The notes beneath the pieces are model-generated. The model was given only the letters and a program-made list of their open reading frames with translations, was not told the DNA's origin and did no database searches. Both the position numbers and the translations under genes were made by a program. 64,000 bases of DNA from Pseudomonas taetrolens (GTDB lineage: Bacteria > Pseudomonadota > Gammaproteobacteria > Pseudomonadales > Pseudomonadaceae): NCBI RefSeq assembly GCF_900475285.1, contig NZ_LS483370.1, positions 4,664,001 to 4,728,000 of the forward strand, written 5' to 3'. This document shows positions 37,721 through 47,288 of the stretch, piece after piece (position 1 is the first letter of the stretch; the number at the start of each line of letters is the position of its first letter).

Positions 37721-38658
37721 TCGTGACCTGCCTCACCATAAACGGCTTTCAGAATATCGCCGGCACCCTGGGCCAACAGGTCTTCAGCAACCCGCACCCC
37801 CAGCTCAGTGGCCTGGCTCTGAGGTGCGCGTGCATCAGCACTCAACAGCAACCCCCCGCTCGGCTCACCGACCAGGCCGCGAAGCCATATGTGTTCGCCT
37901 TCCAGCACCGCATAACAGGCAATCGGCACCTGGCAACCGCCATTCAAGTGCTTGTTCAGCGCCCGCTCTGCGGTCACACGCACGGCTGTTTCCGCATGAT
38001 GCAAAGGGGCCAGCAACGCGTGAATTTCGTGGTCGGCGCTACGGCATTCAATACCCACGGCACCCTGGCCGCCCGCTGGCAGGCTGTCTTCGATGCTGAT
38101 CGCCGAGGTAATGCGGTCTTCGAAACCGAGGCGAATCAAACCGGCCGCGGCAAGAATGATCGCGTCGTACTCACCTGCGTCGAGCTTGGCCAGACGAGTG
38201 TTGACGTTACCGCGCAGAAAACGGATTTGCAGATCAGGACGACGGGTCAATAACTGGGCCTGGCGGCGCAGGCTGGAGGTGCCGACCACACTGCCTTCGG
38301 GCAAGTCATCAAGGCTGGAGAACGTGTTGGATACGAAGGCATCACGCGGGTCTTCGCGCTCACAAATGCAAAACAGCCCCAGACCTTCAGGAAAGTCCAT
38401 CGGCACGTCTTTCATCGAGTGCACGGCAATATCGGCTTCGTTTTCGAGCAGGGCTGTTTCCAGTTCTTTGACAAACAGCCCCTTGCCACCGATTTTCGAC
38501 AGCGGCGAGTCCAGTAGCTTGTCGCCACGGCTCACCATGGGCACCAGCGTCACCACAAGACCAGGATGGGCCTGCTCTAGACGGGATTTTACGTATTCGG
38601 CCTGCCACAGAGCCAGGGCGCTTTTACGAGTAGCTATGCGGATTTCGCGAGAGGACAT
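37717..38658 (-). CDS. hemC: Porphobilinogen deaminase (hydroxymethylbilane synthase)
   Basis: Joins four porphobilinogens into hydroxymethylbilane, 313 residues as in E. coli. Seen: [20 protein letters not shown], the catalytic Asp region [12 protein letters not shown] (Asp84), arginines in [12 protein letters not shown] and [13 protein letters not shown], and the dipyrromethane cofactor cysteine Cys242 in [10 protein letters not shown]. The ATG at 38658 matches the family start. It leads the hemCDXY operon, 125 bases downstream of algR. Confidence 0.97.
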   Translation of the reverse strand: MSSREIRIATRKSALALWQAEYVKSRLEQAHPGLVVTLVPMVSRGDKLLDSPLSKIGGKGLFVKELETALLENEADIAVHSMKDVPMDFPEGLGLFCICEREDPRDAFVSNTFSSLDDLPEGSVVGTSSLRRQAQLLTRRPDLQIRFLRGNVNTRLAKLDAGEYDAIILAAAGLIRLGFEDRITSAISIEDSLPAGGQGAVGIECRSADHEIHALLAPLHHAETAVRVTAERALNKHLNGGCQVPIACYAVLEGEHIWLRGLVGEPSGGLLLSADARAPQSQATELGVRVAEDLLAQGAGDILKAVYGEAGHE

Positions 38659-38783
38659 GGATCAATCCGTACTGAAAAGATACGGCTGATAATAACAGCT
38701 CAGCCAAAACAGCTTTGACTTGTATCAGAAAGTACGTGGCCTCCCTGGCCATAAACGCGTCCACACGCCTTGTTAGTCGCGGG

Positions 38784-39530
38784 TCACAGCTGTTGCATCA
38801 TCTTGCGAACACCGGCCACATGACGCCGACTGACAATCAGTGCATCGCCATTCAAGCCTTTGAGGAACAACTGAAAGTGCCCCAGCGGTGTGCGCTGCAA
38901 GCGCTCGATCCGGTCGCGTGCCACCAGTGCATTTCGGTGAATACGCACAAAGCGCTCGCCAAACTCGTCTTCAAGGGCCTTGAGCGGCTCATCGAGCAGG
39001 ACTTCGCCGCCTTCATGACGCAGGGTCACGTATTTGTGGTCGGCGATAAAGTAAATCACCTGGTCGATGGGGATCAGCTCAATGCCTTTACGGGTTCTGG
39101 CGCTGATGTGACTGCGCGGACCACTGCCCGTTTGTGCAGCGGGGCGGGTAAGCGCTGCCAACTGGACGCGATTCGGCCGGTGCGCTTCTTTCAATGCAAC
39201 GCCAAGGGCCTCGGCGCTGACCGGTTTGAGCACGTAGCTGACACCACTGTCTTGCAGTGCTTGCACTGAAAACTCGTCCGGCGCCACGCAAAACACGATT
39301 GAGGGCGGTAGCTCGCGCTCACATAATTTGGCTGCAACCTGCAACCCGTCGAGGCCCGGCATATGGATATCAAGCAAAACGACATCCGGTTTGAGGCTTT
39401 CAATCAGGCCCAAGGCCTCTTCACCATGAGAGGCGCCAGGTTCCAGCAACTTATAACCCCCAAGCGCACCGAGCACATTGCTCAGATGCTCGCGGGCCAG
39501 GGTTTCGTCATCAACGATCAGGACATTCAT
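38784..39530 (-). CDS. algR: Response regulator AlgR (LytTR family)
   Basis: Transcription factor of 248 residues controlling alginate, type IV pilus and virulence genes in Pseudomonas. Receiver domain at 1-120 with acidic pair DD (7-8) and phospho-acceptor Asp54 (VVLLDIHMPG), the same position as in P. aeruginosa. LytTR DNA-binding domain at about 145-248 (DQVIYFIADHKYVTLRHEGGEVLLDEPLKALEDEF; FVRIHRNALV). The start at 39530 (MNVLIVDDE) is clear; a longer frame to 39590 adds unrelated residues. The cognate kinase gene algZ/fimS, usual between argH and algR, is not here. Confidence 0.95.
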   Translation of the reverse strand: MNVLIVDDETLAREHLSNVLGALGGYKLLEPGASHGEEALGLIESLKPDVVLLDIHMPGLDGLQVAAKLCERELPPSIVFCVAPDEFSVQALQDSGVSYVLKPVSAEALGVALKEAHRPNRVQLAALTRPAAQTGSGPRSHISARTRKGIELIPIDQVIYFIADHKYVTLRHEGGEVLLDEPLKALEDEFGERFVRIHRNALVARDRIERLQRTPLGHFQLFLKGLNGDALIVSRRHVAGVRKMMQQL

Positions 39531-39914
39531 ATAGCGCTGTATTCCTGCGTGAGTCTCGCACAAGGATAGCGTAGACAGGTGAAGTGACAACTGTCACGGC
39601 GATCCACGCTAAGACTAGCGCGAAGACCAAAAAGTGCCGCAACCCTCACAGCAAAATTCACCTGTGTCTGTTGTTCGATTTAATACCGGATACGTCTGAC
39701 AATCTACAGAGACTTGCAGCGACTGATCCATACGACCAACTGTAGACGGTTGCCAAGACGAAAGTGCCCAATCGATACATTTCGTTTCGGAAATTTATTA
39801 ATACGTCACTTCACGCCAAAACCGGCCGACCTGCGTCAACGCCACGATTGGCAACCCTGTTATGATCGCAGTAACTTTTTGTGTAACTCCCCTCAGCCGA
39901 TTACGAGCGAATCC
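39531..39914. other. algR/argH divergent region lacking a sensor kinase gene
   Basis: These 384 bases hold the promoters of algR (minus) and argH (plus). I see no frame long enough for AlgZ/FimS (about 350 residues) and no recognisable remnant. AT-rich stretches around 39680 (TTCGATTTAATACCGG) and 39795 (TTTATTAATACGTC) are promoter candidates for argH. Confidence 0.5.
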
Positions 39915-41309
39915 ATGAGCACCGACAAGACCAATCAGTCCTGGGGCGGCCGCTTCAGTGAACCCGTCGACGCCTTCGTTGCGCGCTTCACTGCCTCCGT
40001 CACATTCGACCAGCGCCTTTATCGCCACGACATCATGGGCTCTGTAGCCCACGCGACCATGCTGGCCAAGGTCGGCGTGCTGACCGATGCCGAACGCGAC
40101 AGCATCATCGAAGGCTTGAAAACCATCCAGAGCGAAATCGAAGCGGGCACCTTTGACTGGCGCATCGATCTGGAAGACGTGCACATGAACATCGAGGCGC
40201 GCCTGACTGACCGCATCGGCGTGACCGGTAAAAAACTGCACACCGGACGCAGCCGTAACGACCAGGTGGCCACCGATATTCGTCTGTGGCTGCGGGATGA
40301 AATCGACATCATTCTGGCGGAAATCACCCGCCTGCAAAAAGGCCTGCTGGAGCAAGCCGAGCGCGAAGCCGAGACCATCATGCCCGGCTTTACGCACCTG
40401 CAAACGGCCCAGCCGGTCACGTTCGGCCACCATATGCTGGCGTGGTTCGAAATGCTCAGCCGCGATTACGAGCGTCTCGTAGATTGCCGAAAACGCACCA
40501 ACCGCATGCCACTGGGCAGCGCAGCACTGGCCGGTACCACTTACCCGATCGATCGTGAACTCACCGCTCAATTGCTGGGTTTCGATGCTGTGGGCGGCAA
40601 CTCGCTGGACAACGTGTCCGATCGCGACTTCGCCATCGAGTTCTGTGCAGCAGCCAGTATTGCCATGATGCACCTGTCGCGCTTCTCCGAAGAGCTGGTG
40701 CTGTGGACCAGCGCACAATTCCAGTTCATCGACTTGCCGGACCGTTTCTGCACCGGCAGCTCGATCATGCCGCAAAAGAAAAACCCCGACGTTCCTGAAC
40801 TGGTGCGCGGCAAAAGTGGCCGTGTATTCGGTGCGCTGATGGGCCTGCTGACCCTGATGAAGGGCCAGCCGCTGGCCTATAACAAGGACAACCAGGAAGA
40901 CAAGGAGCCACTGTTCGATGCGGCCGACACGCTGCGTGACTCGTTGCGTGCATTTGCCGACATGATCCCGGCGATCAAACCCAAGCACGCAATCATGCGT
41001 GAAGCGGCGCTACGCGGGTTCTCCACAGCAACAGACCTGGCAGACTATCTGGTACGCCGTGGCCTGCCGTTCCGTGACTGCCACGAAATCGTCGGCCATG
41101 CCGTGAAGTACGGCGTGGACACGGGCAAGGATCTGGCTGAAATGAGCCTCGAAGAGCTGCGCACGTTCAGCGATCAGATCGAAGCTGACGTGTTTGCTGT
41201 GCTGACGCTGGAAGGTTCGGTCAATGCGCGCAACCACATCGGCGGCACGGCACCTGAACAGGTGAAAGCCGCAGTAGTTCGCGGCAAGGCCCTGCTGGCC
41301 AGCCGCTAA
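39915..41309 (+). CDS. argH: Argininosuccinate lyase
   Basis: Last step of arginine synthesis, splitting argininosuccinate into arginine and fumarate. 464 residues from the ATG at 39915 ([21 protein letters not shown]), where family similarity begins; the open frame extends further upstream without similarity. Substrate motif [13 protein letters not shown], the catalytic His region [21 protein letters not shown] and the superfamily signature [12 protein letters not shown] (about 281-292) are all intact. Cytoplasmic tetramer. Its neighbour algR is conserved across the genus. Confidence 0.97.
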   Translation: MSTDKTNQSWGGRFSEPVDAFVARFTASVTFDQRLYRHDIMGSVAHATMLAKVGVLTDAERDSIIEGLKTIQSEIEAGTFDWRIDLEDVHMNIEARLTDRIGVTGKKLHTGRSRNDQVATDIRLWLRDEIDIILAEITRLQKGLLEQAEREAETIMPGFTHLQTAQPVTFGHHMLAWFEMLSRDYERLVDCRKRTNRMPLGSAALAGTTYPIDRELTAQLLGFDAVGGNSLDNVSDRDFAIEFCAAASIAMMHLSRFSEELVLWTSAQFQFIDLPDRFCTGSSIMPQKKNPDVPELVRGKSGRVFGALMGLLTLMKGQPLAYNKDNQEDKEPLFDAADTLRDSLRAFADMIPAIKPKHAIMREAALRGFSTATDLADYLVRRGLPFRDCHEIVGHAVKYGVDTGKDLAEMSLEELRTFSDQIEADVFAVLTLEGSVNARNHIGGTAPEQVKAAVVRGKALLASR

Positions 41310-41317
41310 CACTGATC

Positions 41318-41345
41318 AGCAGGAGCGGGCCTGCTCGCTCCTGCT
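41318..41345. terminator. Bidirectional hairpin between argH and a GST gene
   Basis: Perfect 10-bp arms AGCAGGAGCG (41318-41327) and CGCTCCTGCT (41336-41345) with an 8-base loop lie between the stops of two convergent genes. There is no long T-run, so efficiency is uncertain. Confidence 0.6.
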
Positions 41346-41355
41346 GGCCAGATGA

Positions 41356-42015
41356 TTACTTCTTACTGCTGATCCATGCTAAAAACTGCGGCATGGCAGC
41401 GTCTTTATCCGCTGCAATTTTTTTCACGTGCGGGCTCTGCTCCAAACGCTCCAGAAGCGCTTTGGCGGCAGGGAATTGCGCCAGCAAGTCCAGACCAAAT
41501 ACTTTATGACCGACAGCACAGGCCAGATCCATGCTGAACAGGAAGTAGATATCCGCCACGCTCAGGGTTTCGCCCGCCACATAAGGCGTGAATTTGCCAT
41601 GACGGCTCAGCGAAGCAATCCCTAGAAGCAACTCGCCCTTGGCTTTTTCCTTGATCGCGTCATGCACGGGCATGCCAAAGAATGCCTCGGCATAGCACGC
41701 GCGGGCGGGCAACTCGATGTACAACTCGATTTCTCTGGCCAGGGCCAGTATCTGGGCACGCTCGAACGGATCGGCCGGCAGCAGTTTTGGGCCAGGCTGG
41801 GTTTGTTCGATGTACTCGAGGATCACGCTGGTTTCATTGATGAAGCCTTGATCGACACCCAGCACCGGGACCTTGCCACGCGGGCTGATCGCAAGCGCTT
41901 CTGGCGTTTGGCCAGCAAAGAAGGGAACCTCTTCGAACGGTACACCCTTTTCCAATAACGCCAGCTTGACCATGTTGTAGTAATTGCTGACTGCAAATCC
42001 ATAAAGCTTGAGCAT
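41356..42015 (-). CDS. Glutathione S-transferase
   Basis: A 219-residue cytosolic GST. The N-terminal thioredoxin-like domain is MLKLYGFAVSNYYNMVKLALLEKGVPFEEVP, with the cis-Pro loop in GKVPVLGVDQG and the glutathione-binding acidic/Ser pair in FINETSVILEYIEQ. A helical C-terminal domain follows (AQILALAREIELYIELPAR; GETLSVADIYFLFSMDL). The start at 42015 has GGAGG 8 bases upstream. Substrate class cannot be assigned. It is convergent with argH. Confidence 0.9.
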   Translation of the reverse strand: MLKLYGFAVSNYYNMVKLALLEKGVPFEEVPFFAGQTPEALAISPRGKVPVLGVDQGFINETSVILEYIEQTQPGPKLLPADPFERAQILALAREIELYIELPARACYAEAFFGMPVHDAIKEKAKGELLLGIASLSRHGKFTPYVAGETLSVADIYFLFSMDLACAVGHKVFGLDLLAQFPAAKALLERLEQSPHVKKIAADKDAAMPQFLAWISSKK

Positions 42016-42134
42016 TGCAAAGCCTCCAGGCCATGTCGGGGTTGGCAACCGCTGTTATAGAGCTTCGTCGCCAAGCTGGCTAGCCACCGGCCCGAATACA
42101 GTTAAACTGCCGGCCTTAACTTGAGGAGCCTGCC

Positions 42135-42419
42135 ATGAGCGAGCCAACAGATATCGATAACGAAGAAGAAGAGTTCGCTGAGTCCACCCTGATTCAGGCG
42201 ATCGAAAATCAGATCGAAAGTGACAACCCGCCCGCCGCCAAGGCCACGTTCAACAAATTGACGTTGGTCGGCTATGAGCGTGACGATATTTTGAACATGA
42301 TGGCCCATGTTCTGGCCATCGAGATTGACGCGATCCTCGAAGAAGACCGCGCCTTCAACACCGAATGGTACGAAACCGCACTGCGTGCGCTGCCGACCTT
42401 GCCACCCGAGAAGAACTGA
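42135..42419 (+). CDS. Small acidic conserved hypothetical protein
   Basis: A 94-residue acidic protein (many Glu/Asp, opening MSEPTDIDNEEEEFAESTL), predicted all-helical with LIQAIENQIESDNPPAAKATFNKLTLVGYERDDILNMM. The ribosome-binding site GAGGAG is about 8 bases before the ATG at 42135. The helical block LTLVGYERDDILNMMAHVLAIEI looks like a conserved small domain found in proteobacteria, but I cannot name its family or role. It stands alone between the GST and a GGDEF/EAL gene that converges on it. Confidence 0.7.
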   Translation: MSEPTDIDNEEEEFAESTLIQAIENQIESDNPPAAKATFNKLTLVGYERDDILNMMAHVLAIEIDAILEEDRAFNTEWYETALRALPTLPPEKN

Positions 42420-42427
42420 GTCGCGAC

Positions 42428-44350
42428 TCAGGGGCGAATCGCCGGGGCTCGCTGCCAGTCCAACTCTTTGGCTGGCATCGGCCGGCCAAACCAGTAGCCC
42501 TGGCCCAGGTCGCAATTAAAGTCGAGCAGGAATTGCGCCTGCTCGACTTGCTCTATCCCTTCGGCATGCACCTGCAGACCCATGCTCTGTGCGAGCGCGA
42601 TGACTGCACGCACAATGGCCGCATCGTCATTGTCTTCCGGCAATCCGGCAACAAATCCCTGATCGATTTTCAACTTTTGCACCGGCAATTGCTTGAGCCG
42701 CAGCAGCGATGAGAACCCGGTGCCAAAATCATCAATAGCCAGTCGCAAGCCCAATGCTCGCAGGCGGTGCATTTGCTCGAGCGCGACATGTGAATCCTCC
42801 ATCACCGCGCTTTCGGTCACTTCCAGCTCCAGCAACGCCGGATCCAGCCCGGTATCGGTCAATACTGTCGAAACCAGTGTGTATAGCTCGGGACGGGTAA
42901 ACAATCGGCTCGAGATATTCACTGCTACGAACGACAGATGAATGCCCGACGATTGCCATTGCTTCATTTGCAAGCAGGCCTGCTCCAGCACCCAAGCGTC
43001 AATTTCAGCAATTAACCCGGTGCGCTCCGCGACCGGAATAAACTCACCCGGGGCCAACAATCCCCGCTGTGGGTGCTCCCATCGCACCAACGCTTCAACT
43101 CCGATCAAGCGACTGGTACTCAAATCATGCACCGGTTGGTAGAACACGCGAAGCTCATGTCGCTCCAGGGCCCGACGCAGGTCGCTGGCCACTTCAACAC
43201 GATATTGCGCATGGGTTGTCAGCTCTTCGGTGTACAGGGCATAGCCTTCGCGCCCGGCACTTTTGGCCTTGAATAAAGCCGAGTCCGCATTGCGCAGCAA
43301 TTGCTCAGCGTTCAATGCATCACCGGGGAACACACTGATGCCGATGCTGGCGCTGACAAATAATGGGTGCTTATCGACTTCAAATGCGCCTTTCATCAGC
43401 TCCAGCACCTGTTGCGCCATGACGACGGCCTGAGCAACCTGAGCGCAGCTCTCGGCCAGTACGGCGAACTCGTCGCCTCCCAAGCGCGCGACGGTAAAGT
43501 TTTTACCGAACACGCTCTGCAAGCGATCACCCACGGCCTTGAGCAACAGGTCGCCTACATTGTGACCAAGACTGTCGTTGATGATTTTGAAATGGTCGAG
43601 ATCGATCAGCAGCAGTGCACAGCCGCAATTGTGGCGCCGTGAAAATGCCAGCGCCTGTTCGGCACGGTCTGTAAACAGCAGGCGATTAGGCAGGTCAGTG
43701 AGCGGGTCATGGTGTGCCAGACGCACCAGATCGGTCTGAGATTTCTTTATCGCGGAGATATCCGAGAACACCGCCACGTAGTGACTGACCTGGCCTTTGG
43801 CATCGGTAATTGCGCGAACTGTCTGCCATTGCGGGTAAATTTCACCGCTTTTGCGTCGGTTCCAGATCTCGCCATGCCAATCACCGTGGTCTTGCAATGA
43901 CTTGAACACGGCCTGATAGAACTCAGGGCCGTGGCGTCCCGACTTGAACATGCTGGGTCTTCGCCCCAGTACTTCTTCCGGGGTATAGCCAGTGATTTCA
44001 ACCAGGGCGCGGTTCACATGCACAATCACCCCGCTGCGGTCGCTGACAAGCACTCCTTCCCGGGTGCAATCAAACACTGCACCCGCCTGCCGAAGGCGCT
44101 CCTGATCTTCACGCTGACGCTTCAAGTCAGCCCCGTCCCCCAGAAAACGGAACAGGCGAGCGCGAACGAGAAAAATCATCACGGCGCTGAACAGCACCCA
44201 AATGTAGCCATTCATCCGCTGCCAGCGCGTCAATTGCTCCGAACCATCGAAATAACTGGTCAATAAATAATCAGTGGAGAGCAGCCAGAGCAACGACAGG
44301 CCGCCGTACATCAAGGCCGCGCGCAAAGCGTCGCGAGAAGAAACCGACAT
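42428..44350 (-). CDS. Membrane PAS-GGDEF-EAL protein (cyclic-di-GMP turnover)
   Basis: A 640-residue protein. Two N-terminal spans (ALMYGGLSLLWLLSTDYLL and GYIWVLFSAVMIFLVRARLF) enclose a short periplasmic loop. A PAS domain follows (about 85-200: VFDCTREGVLVSDRSGVIVHVNRALVEITGYTPEEVLG), then GGDEF with intact signature (291-295) and EAL with the EAL triplet (419-421, GVEALVRWEH) and later IDDFGTGFSSLLRL. Both catalytic signatures look intact, so it could be bifunctional or switch by input. It lacks the periplasmic region of LapD, so a direct tie to the adhesin further on is not supported. Confidence 0.9.
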   Translation of the reverse strand: MSVSSRDALRAALMYGGLSLLWLLSTDYLLTSYFDGSEQLTRWQRMNGYIWVLFSAVMIFLVRARLFRFLGDGADLKRQREDQERLRQAGAVFDCTREGVLVSDRSGVIVHVNRALVEITGYTPEEVLGRRPSMFKSGRHGPEFYQAVFKSLQDHGDWHGEIWNRRKSGEIYPQWQTVRAITDAKGQVSHYVAVFSDISAIKKSQTDLVRLAHHDPLTDLPNRLLFTDRAEQALAFSRRHNCGCALLLIDLDHFKIINDSLGHNVGDLLLKAVGDRLQSVFGKNFTVARLGGDEFAVLAESCAQVAQAVVMAQQVLELMKGAFEVDKHPLFVSASIGISVFPGDALNAEQLLRNADSALFKAKSAGREGYALYTEELTTHAQYRVEVASDLRRALERHELRVFYQPVHDLSTSRLIGVEALVRWEHPQRGLLAPGEFIPVAERTGLIAEIDAWVLEQACLQMKQWQSSGIHLSFVAVNISSRLFTRPELYTLVSTVLTDTGLDPALLELEVTESAVMEDSHVALEQMHRLRALGLRLAIDDFGTGFSSLLRLKQLPVQKLKIDQGFVAGLPEDNDDAAIVRAVIALAQSMGLQVHAEGIEQVEQAQFLLDFNCDLGQGYWFGRPMPAKELDWQRAPAIRP

Positions 44351-44498
44351 AAGAAAATTAAAGCGCCTACAAAAAAAGAGGAATTATAGAGTAAGAAACA
44401 TCCCGGCACTCTTATCTGAAAGGTCGACTGGTTTTATCCGGCTGCATGGTGATAATGCGTGTTGCAGTTTTTTTATCTTTCCGAGGGCCAAACAGCCT

Positions 44499-45681
44499 AT
44501 GTGGTACAACGGTTTTCTCGACTTGTCAGCCTGGCAACTGGTGGCAGTCACCCTGTTGATGACCCACGTGACCATTATCGGTGTCACGGTTTATCTACAC
44601 CGCTACTCAGCTCACCGCTCTCTGGAGCTGAATGGTGGTCTGAAACACTTCTTCCGTTTCTGGCTGTGGCTGACCACGGCGCAGAACACACGGGAATGGA
44701 CCGCCATTCACCGTAAACACCACGCTAAATGCGAAACCGTCGATGACCCCCACAGCCCGGTCATCAAAGGGTTGTCGACTGTGCTGCGAAAAGGTGCCGA
44801 GCTGTACCGCGAAGAGGCACAGAACCCCGAGACACTGCGTATTTACGGCAAAAACTGCCCTGAAGACTGGATCGAGCGCAATCTTTATTCGCGGTACAAA
44901 ATGCTGGGCGTGGCGTTGATGCTGGTCATCGACCTGCTGCTGTTCGGGGCCATCGGCTTGACGATCTGGGCCATCCAGATGATGTGGATCCCGGTCTGGG
45001 CCGCAGGCGTGGTCAACGGGCTGGGGCATGCCGTGGGCTATCGCAACTTTGAATGCCGCGACGCTGCGACCAATCTGGTGCCGTGGGGGATCATTATTGG
45101 TGGCGAAGAGCTGCACAACAATCATCACACCTACCCGAACTCGGCCAAGCTATCGGTCAAGAAGTGGGAGTTCGACCTGGGCTGGGCATGGATCAAAGTG
45201 TTCAGCTTTGCGCCTGGCCAAGGTTCAGCGTGTTGCACCTATCGCCCACAGGGTCGAAGGCAAAGGCCATCTGGACATGGACACCGCGATGGCGATCCTG
45301 AACAACCGCTTCCAGATCATGGCGCAGTACCGCAAGCTGGTGATCGCTCCGCTGGTTCAGCAAGAGCTGGCCAAGGTCGATCACTCGGTAAGACATCAGT
45401 TCCGCCGGGCAAAGCGCCTGCTTTCCCGTGAAACCAGCCTGCTGGAAGAACGCCATCATCAGCGTATCGAGACCTTGCTTGAGCACAGCCACTCGCTCAA
45501 AGTGATTTACGAGAAGCGTCTGGCCCTGCAGCAGATCTGGGTCAAAACCAGCTCCAACGGACATGACATGCTGGCTGCGATCAAAGAGTGGGTTCACGAA
45601 GCGGAGGCCAGCGGGATCCACTCGCTGCGCGAGTTTGCTCATCAGCTCAAGACCTACTCACTGCGTCCTGCAGCGGTCTGA
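44499..45681 (+). pseudogene. desA: Delta-9 fatty acid desaturase, frameshifted
   Basis: Acyl-phospholipid or acyl-CoA delta-9 desaturase in two frames. The first frame, from the ATG at 44499 (MWYNGFLDLSAWQLV), carries all three histidine boxes: HRYSAH, HRKHH and HNNHH. It runs normally to WEFDLGWAWIKVFSF, then diverges into nonsense (APGQGSACCTYRPQ) up to a stop at 45431. From about 45210 another frame continues the family sequence (LRLAKVQRVAPIAHR) to 45681. The switch lies near 45207-45211, where CT seems to be missing after TTT. It is either a real lesion or a sequencing error; the di-iron site remains in the truncated product. The full product would have about 394 residues. Confidence 0.8.
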
Positions 45682-45770
45682 ACCTCTCCAGCGACGGGTT
45701 GCGTCCCTTACCGGAATTCAACCCGTCAGCGGTTGCAGACAGAGGTACACAACTCAATACGCCAGACACA

Positions 45771-45797
45771 AAAAAACCGCCGAAGCGGTTTTTTTGC
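45771..45797. terminator. Bidirectional terminator between desA and gabT
   Basis: AAAAAACCGC-CGAA-GCGGTTTTTTT: a GC-poor but perfect stem flanked by A- and T-runs on both strands. It can end both convergent transcripts. Confidence 0.88.
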
Positions 45798-45829
45798 GTT
45801 TCAGGTCATCCCGCTAAAAGCGGGAGGGC

Positions 45830-47113
45830 TCAAGCCAGTTCAGCGAAGCACTCTTCGATGATAGCCAGGCCCTTGTCCAACTGCTCGTCTGGTGACGTCA
45901 GTGGCACCAGCACACGCAGTACGTTGCCGTAAGGACCGCACGACAGCAGGATCAGGCCTTTTTCACGCGCCTTGGCAACCACTTGAGCCACCGCGGCTGC
46001 GTTCGGCTTGTGGGTATCGCCCCCTTCGAACAGCTCGACTGCGATCATGGCGCCCAGTGCACGGACGTCGCCGATCACCGGGTACTTGGCCTGAATAGCC
46101 TTCAGGCCAGAGACCAGACGCTCGCCGACGGCCTTGCAACGGTCCAGCAGGTGTTCTTCTTCAAACACCTCCAGTACCGCCAGAGCAGCAGCGCAAGCAA
46201 TCGGGCTACCGGCATAAGTGCCGCCCAGACCGCCTGGCGCGATGGCATCCATGTACTCGGTCTTGCCGCACACACCCGCCAGCGGGAAACCGCCCGCGAT
46301 GGATTTGGCGAAGGTAGTCAAGTCAGCGGTGACACCCATTTGCTCCATGGCGAAGAAAGTGCCCGTGCGGCCCGCACCGGTCTGTACTTCGTCAGCGATC
46401 AACAGAATGCCGTGCTTGTCGCACAGCTCGCGCAAGCGGGCCATGAACGCTTTCGGCGCCACATAGAAGCCACCCTCACCCTGAACCGGTTCGATGATGA
46501 TGGCGGCGATATCTTTAGGCTCGGCATCATTTTTGAAAATGCGCTCGATGCTGGCGATGGAGTCGTCAACGCTGATGCCATGCAGTTCGCACGGGTACAA
46601 GGCGCGGAAGATACCGCCCGGCATCAGGCCCATACCGGCCGAGTACGGCACGACCTTACCGGTCAGGCCCAGGGTCATCATGGTGCGGCCGTGATACGCG
46701 CCGGTGAAGGCGATCACGCCTGCACGGCCCGTGGCGGCACGGGCGATTTTCACGGCGTTTTCGACAGCTTCAGAACCGGTGGTGACCAACAGGGTTTTCT
46801 TGTCGAAGTTACCCGGCACCTTGGCGTTGATCTTTTCGCACAGCTCAACGTACGGCTCGTAAGCCAGCACCTGGAAACACGTGTGGGTCAGTTTGGTCAG
46901 TTGCTCTTGCACGGCGGCAATGATTTTCGGGTGCAAGTGACCGGTGTTCAGCACTGCAATGCCGCCAGCGAAGTCGATGAACTCACGACCTTCTACGTCG
47001 GTGACAGTCGCATTTTTCGCCGACTCGGCAAAAATCGGGTGAATCTGGCCAACGCCGCGCGGAACAGCGGCTTCACGGCGTTTCATCAGGGATGCGTTGG
47101 TCTTGTTGCTCAT
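45830..47113 (-). CDS. gabT: 4-aminobutyrate aminotransferase
   Basis: PLP-dependent class III transaminase, 427 residues, moving the GABA amino group to 2-oxoglutarate. Visible: SEAVENAVKIARAATGRAGVIAFTGAYHGRTMMTLGLTGK, the PLP-contact block LLIADEVQTGAGRTG with its Asp, and the Schiff-base lysine in TTFAKSIAGGFPLAGVCG (about residue 269). It follows gabD by 175 bases on the same strand; together they convert GABA to succinate. 5-aminovalerate may also be a substrate, as known for Pseudomonas GabT. Confidence 0.95.
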   Translation of the reverse strand: MSNKTNASLMKRREAAVPRGVGQIHPIFAESAKNATVTDVEGREFIDFAGGIAVLNTGHLHPKIIAAVQEQLTKLTHTCFQVLAYEPYVELCEKINAKVPGNFDKKTLLVTTGSEAVENAVKIARAATGRAGVIAFTGAYHGRTMMTLGLTGKVVPYSAGMGLMPGGIFRALYPCELHGISVDDSIASIERIFKNDAEPKDIAAIIIEPVQGEGGFYVAPKAFMARLRELCDKHGILLIADEVQTGAGRTGTFFAMEQMGVTADLTTFAKSIAGGFPLAGVCGKTEYMDAIAPGGLGGTYAGSPIACAAALAVLEVFEEEHLLDRCKAVGERLVSGLKAIQAKYPVIGDVRALGAMIAVELFEGGDTHKPNAAAVAQVVAKAREKGLILLSCGPYGNVLRVLVPLTSPDEQLDKGLAIIEECFAELA

Positions 47114-47288
47114 GGTGTCCTCATTCGCCGCTCATCGTGCGGCGTGGTTCAAGGCTGACGCGCCAGGGAGACGACGATGCCAGCATGCGATGATCGACTG
47201 GCATGGCGCTCCCGGCCACAGGAATTAACTGTTTGAAACACAGACGAGACATCGCTCTCGTGTCCCGTCTGTTGAACCACCCGCCGGG

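Noticed and set aside
42428..44350. GGDEF/EAL protein considered as a LapD-type controller of the adhesin
   Set aside because: Both catalytic motifs are intact, and the periplasmic loop is far too short for a LapG-binding output domain.
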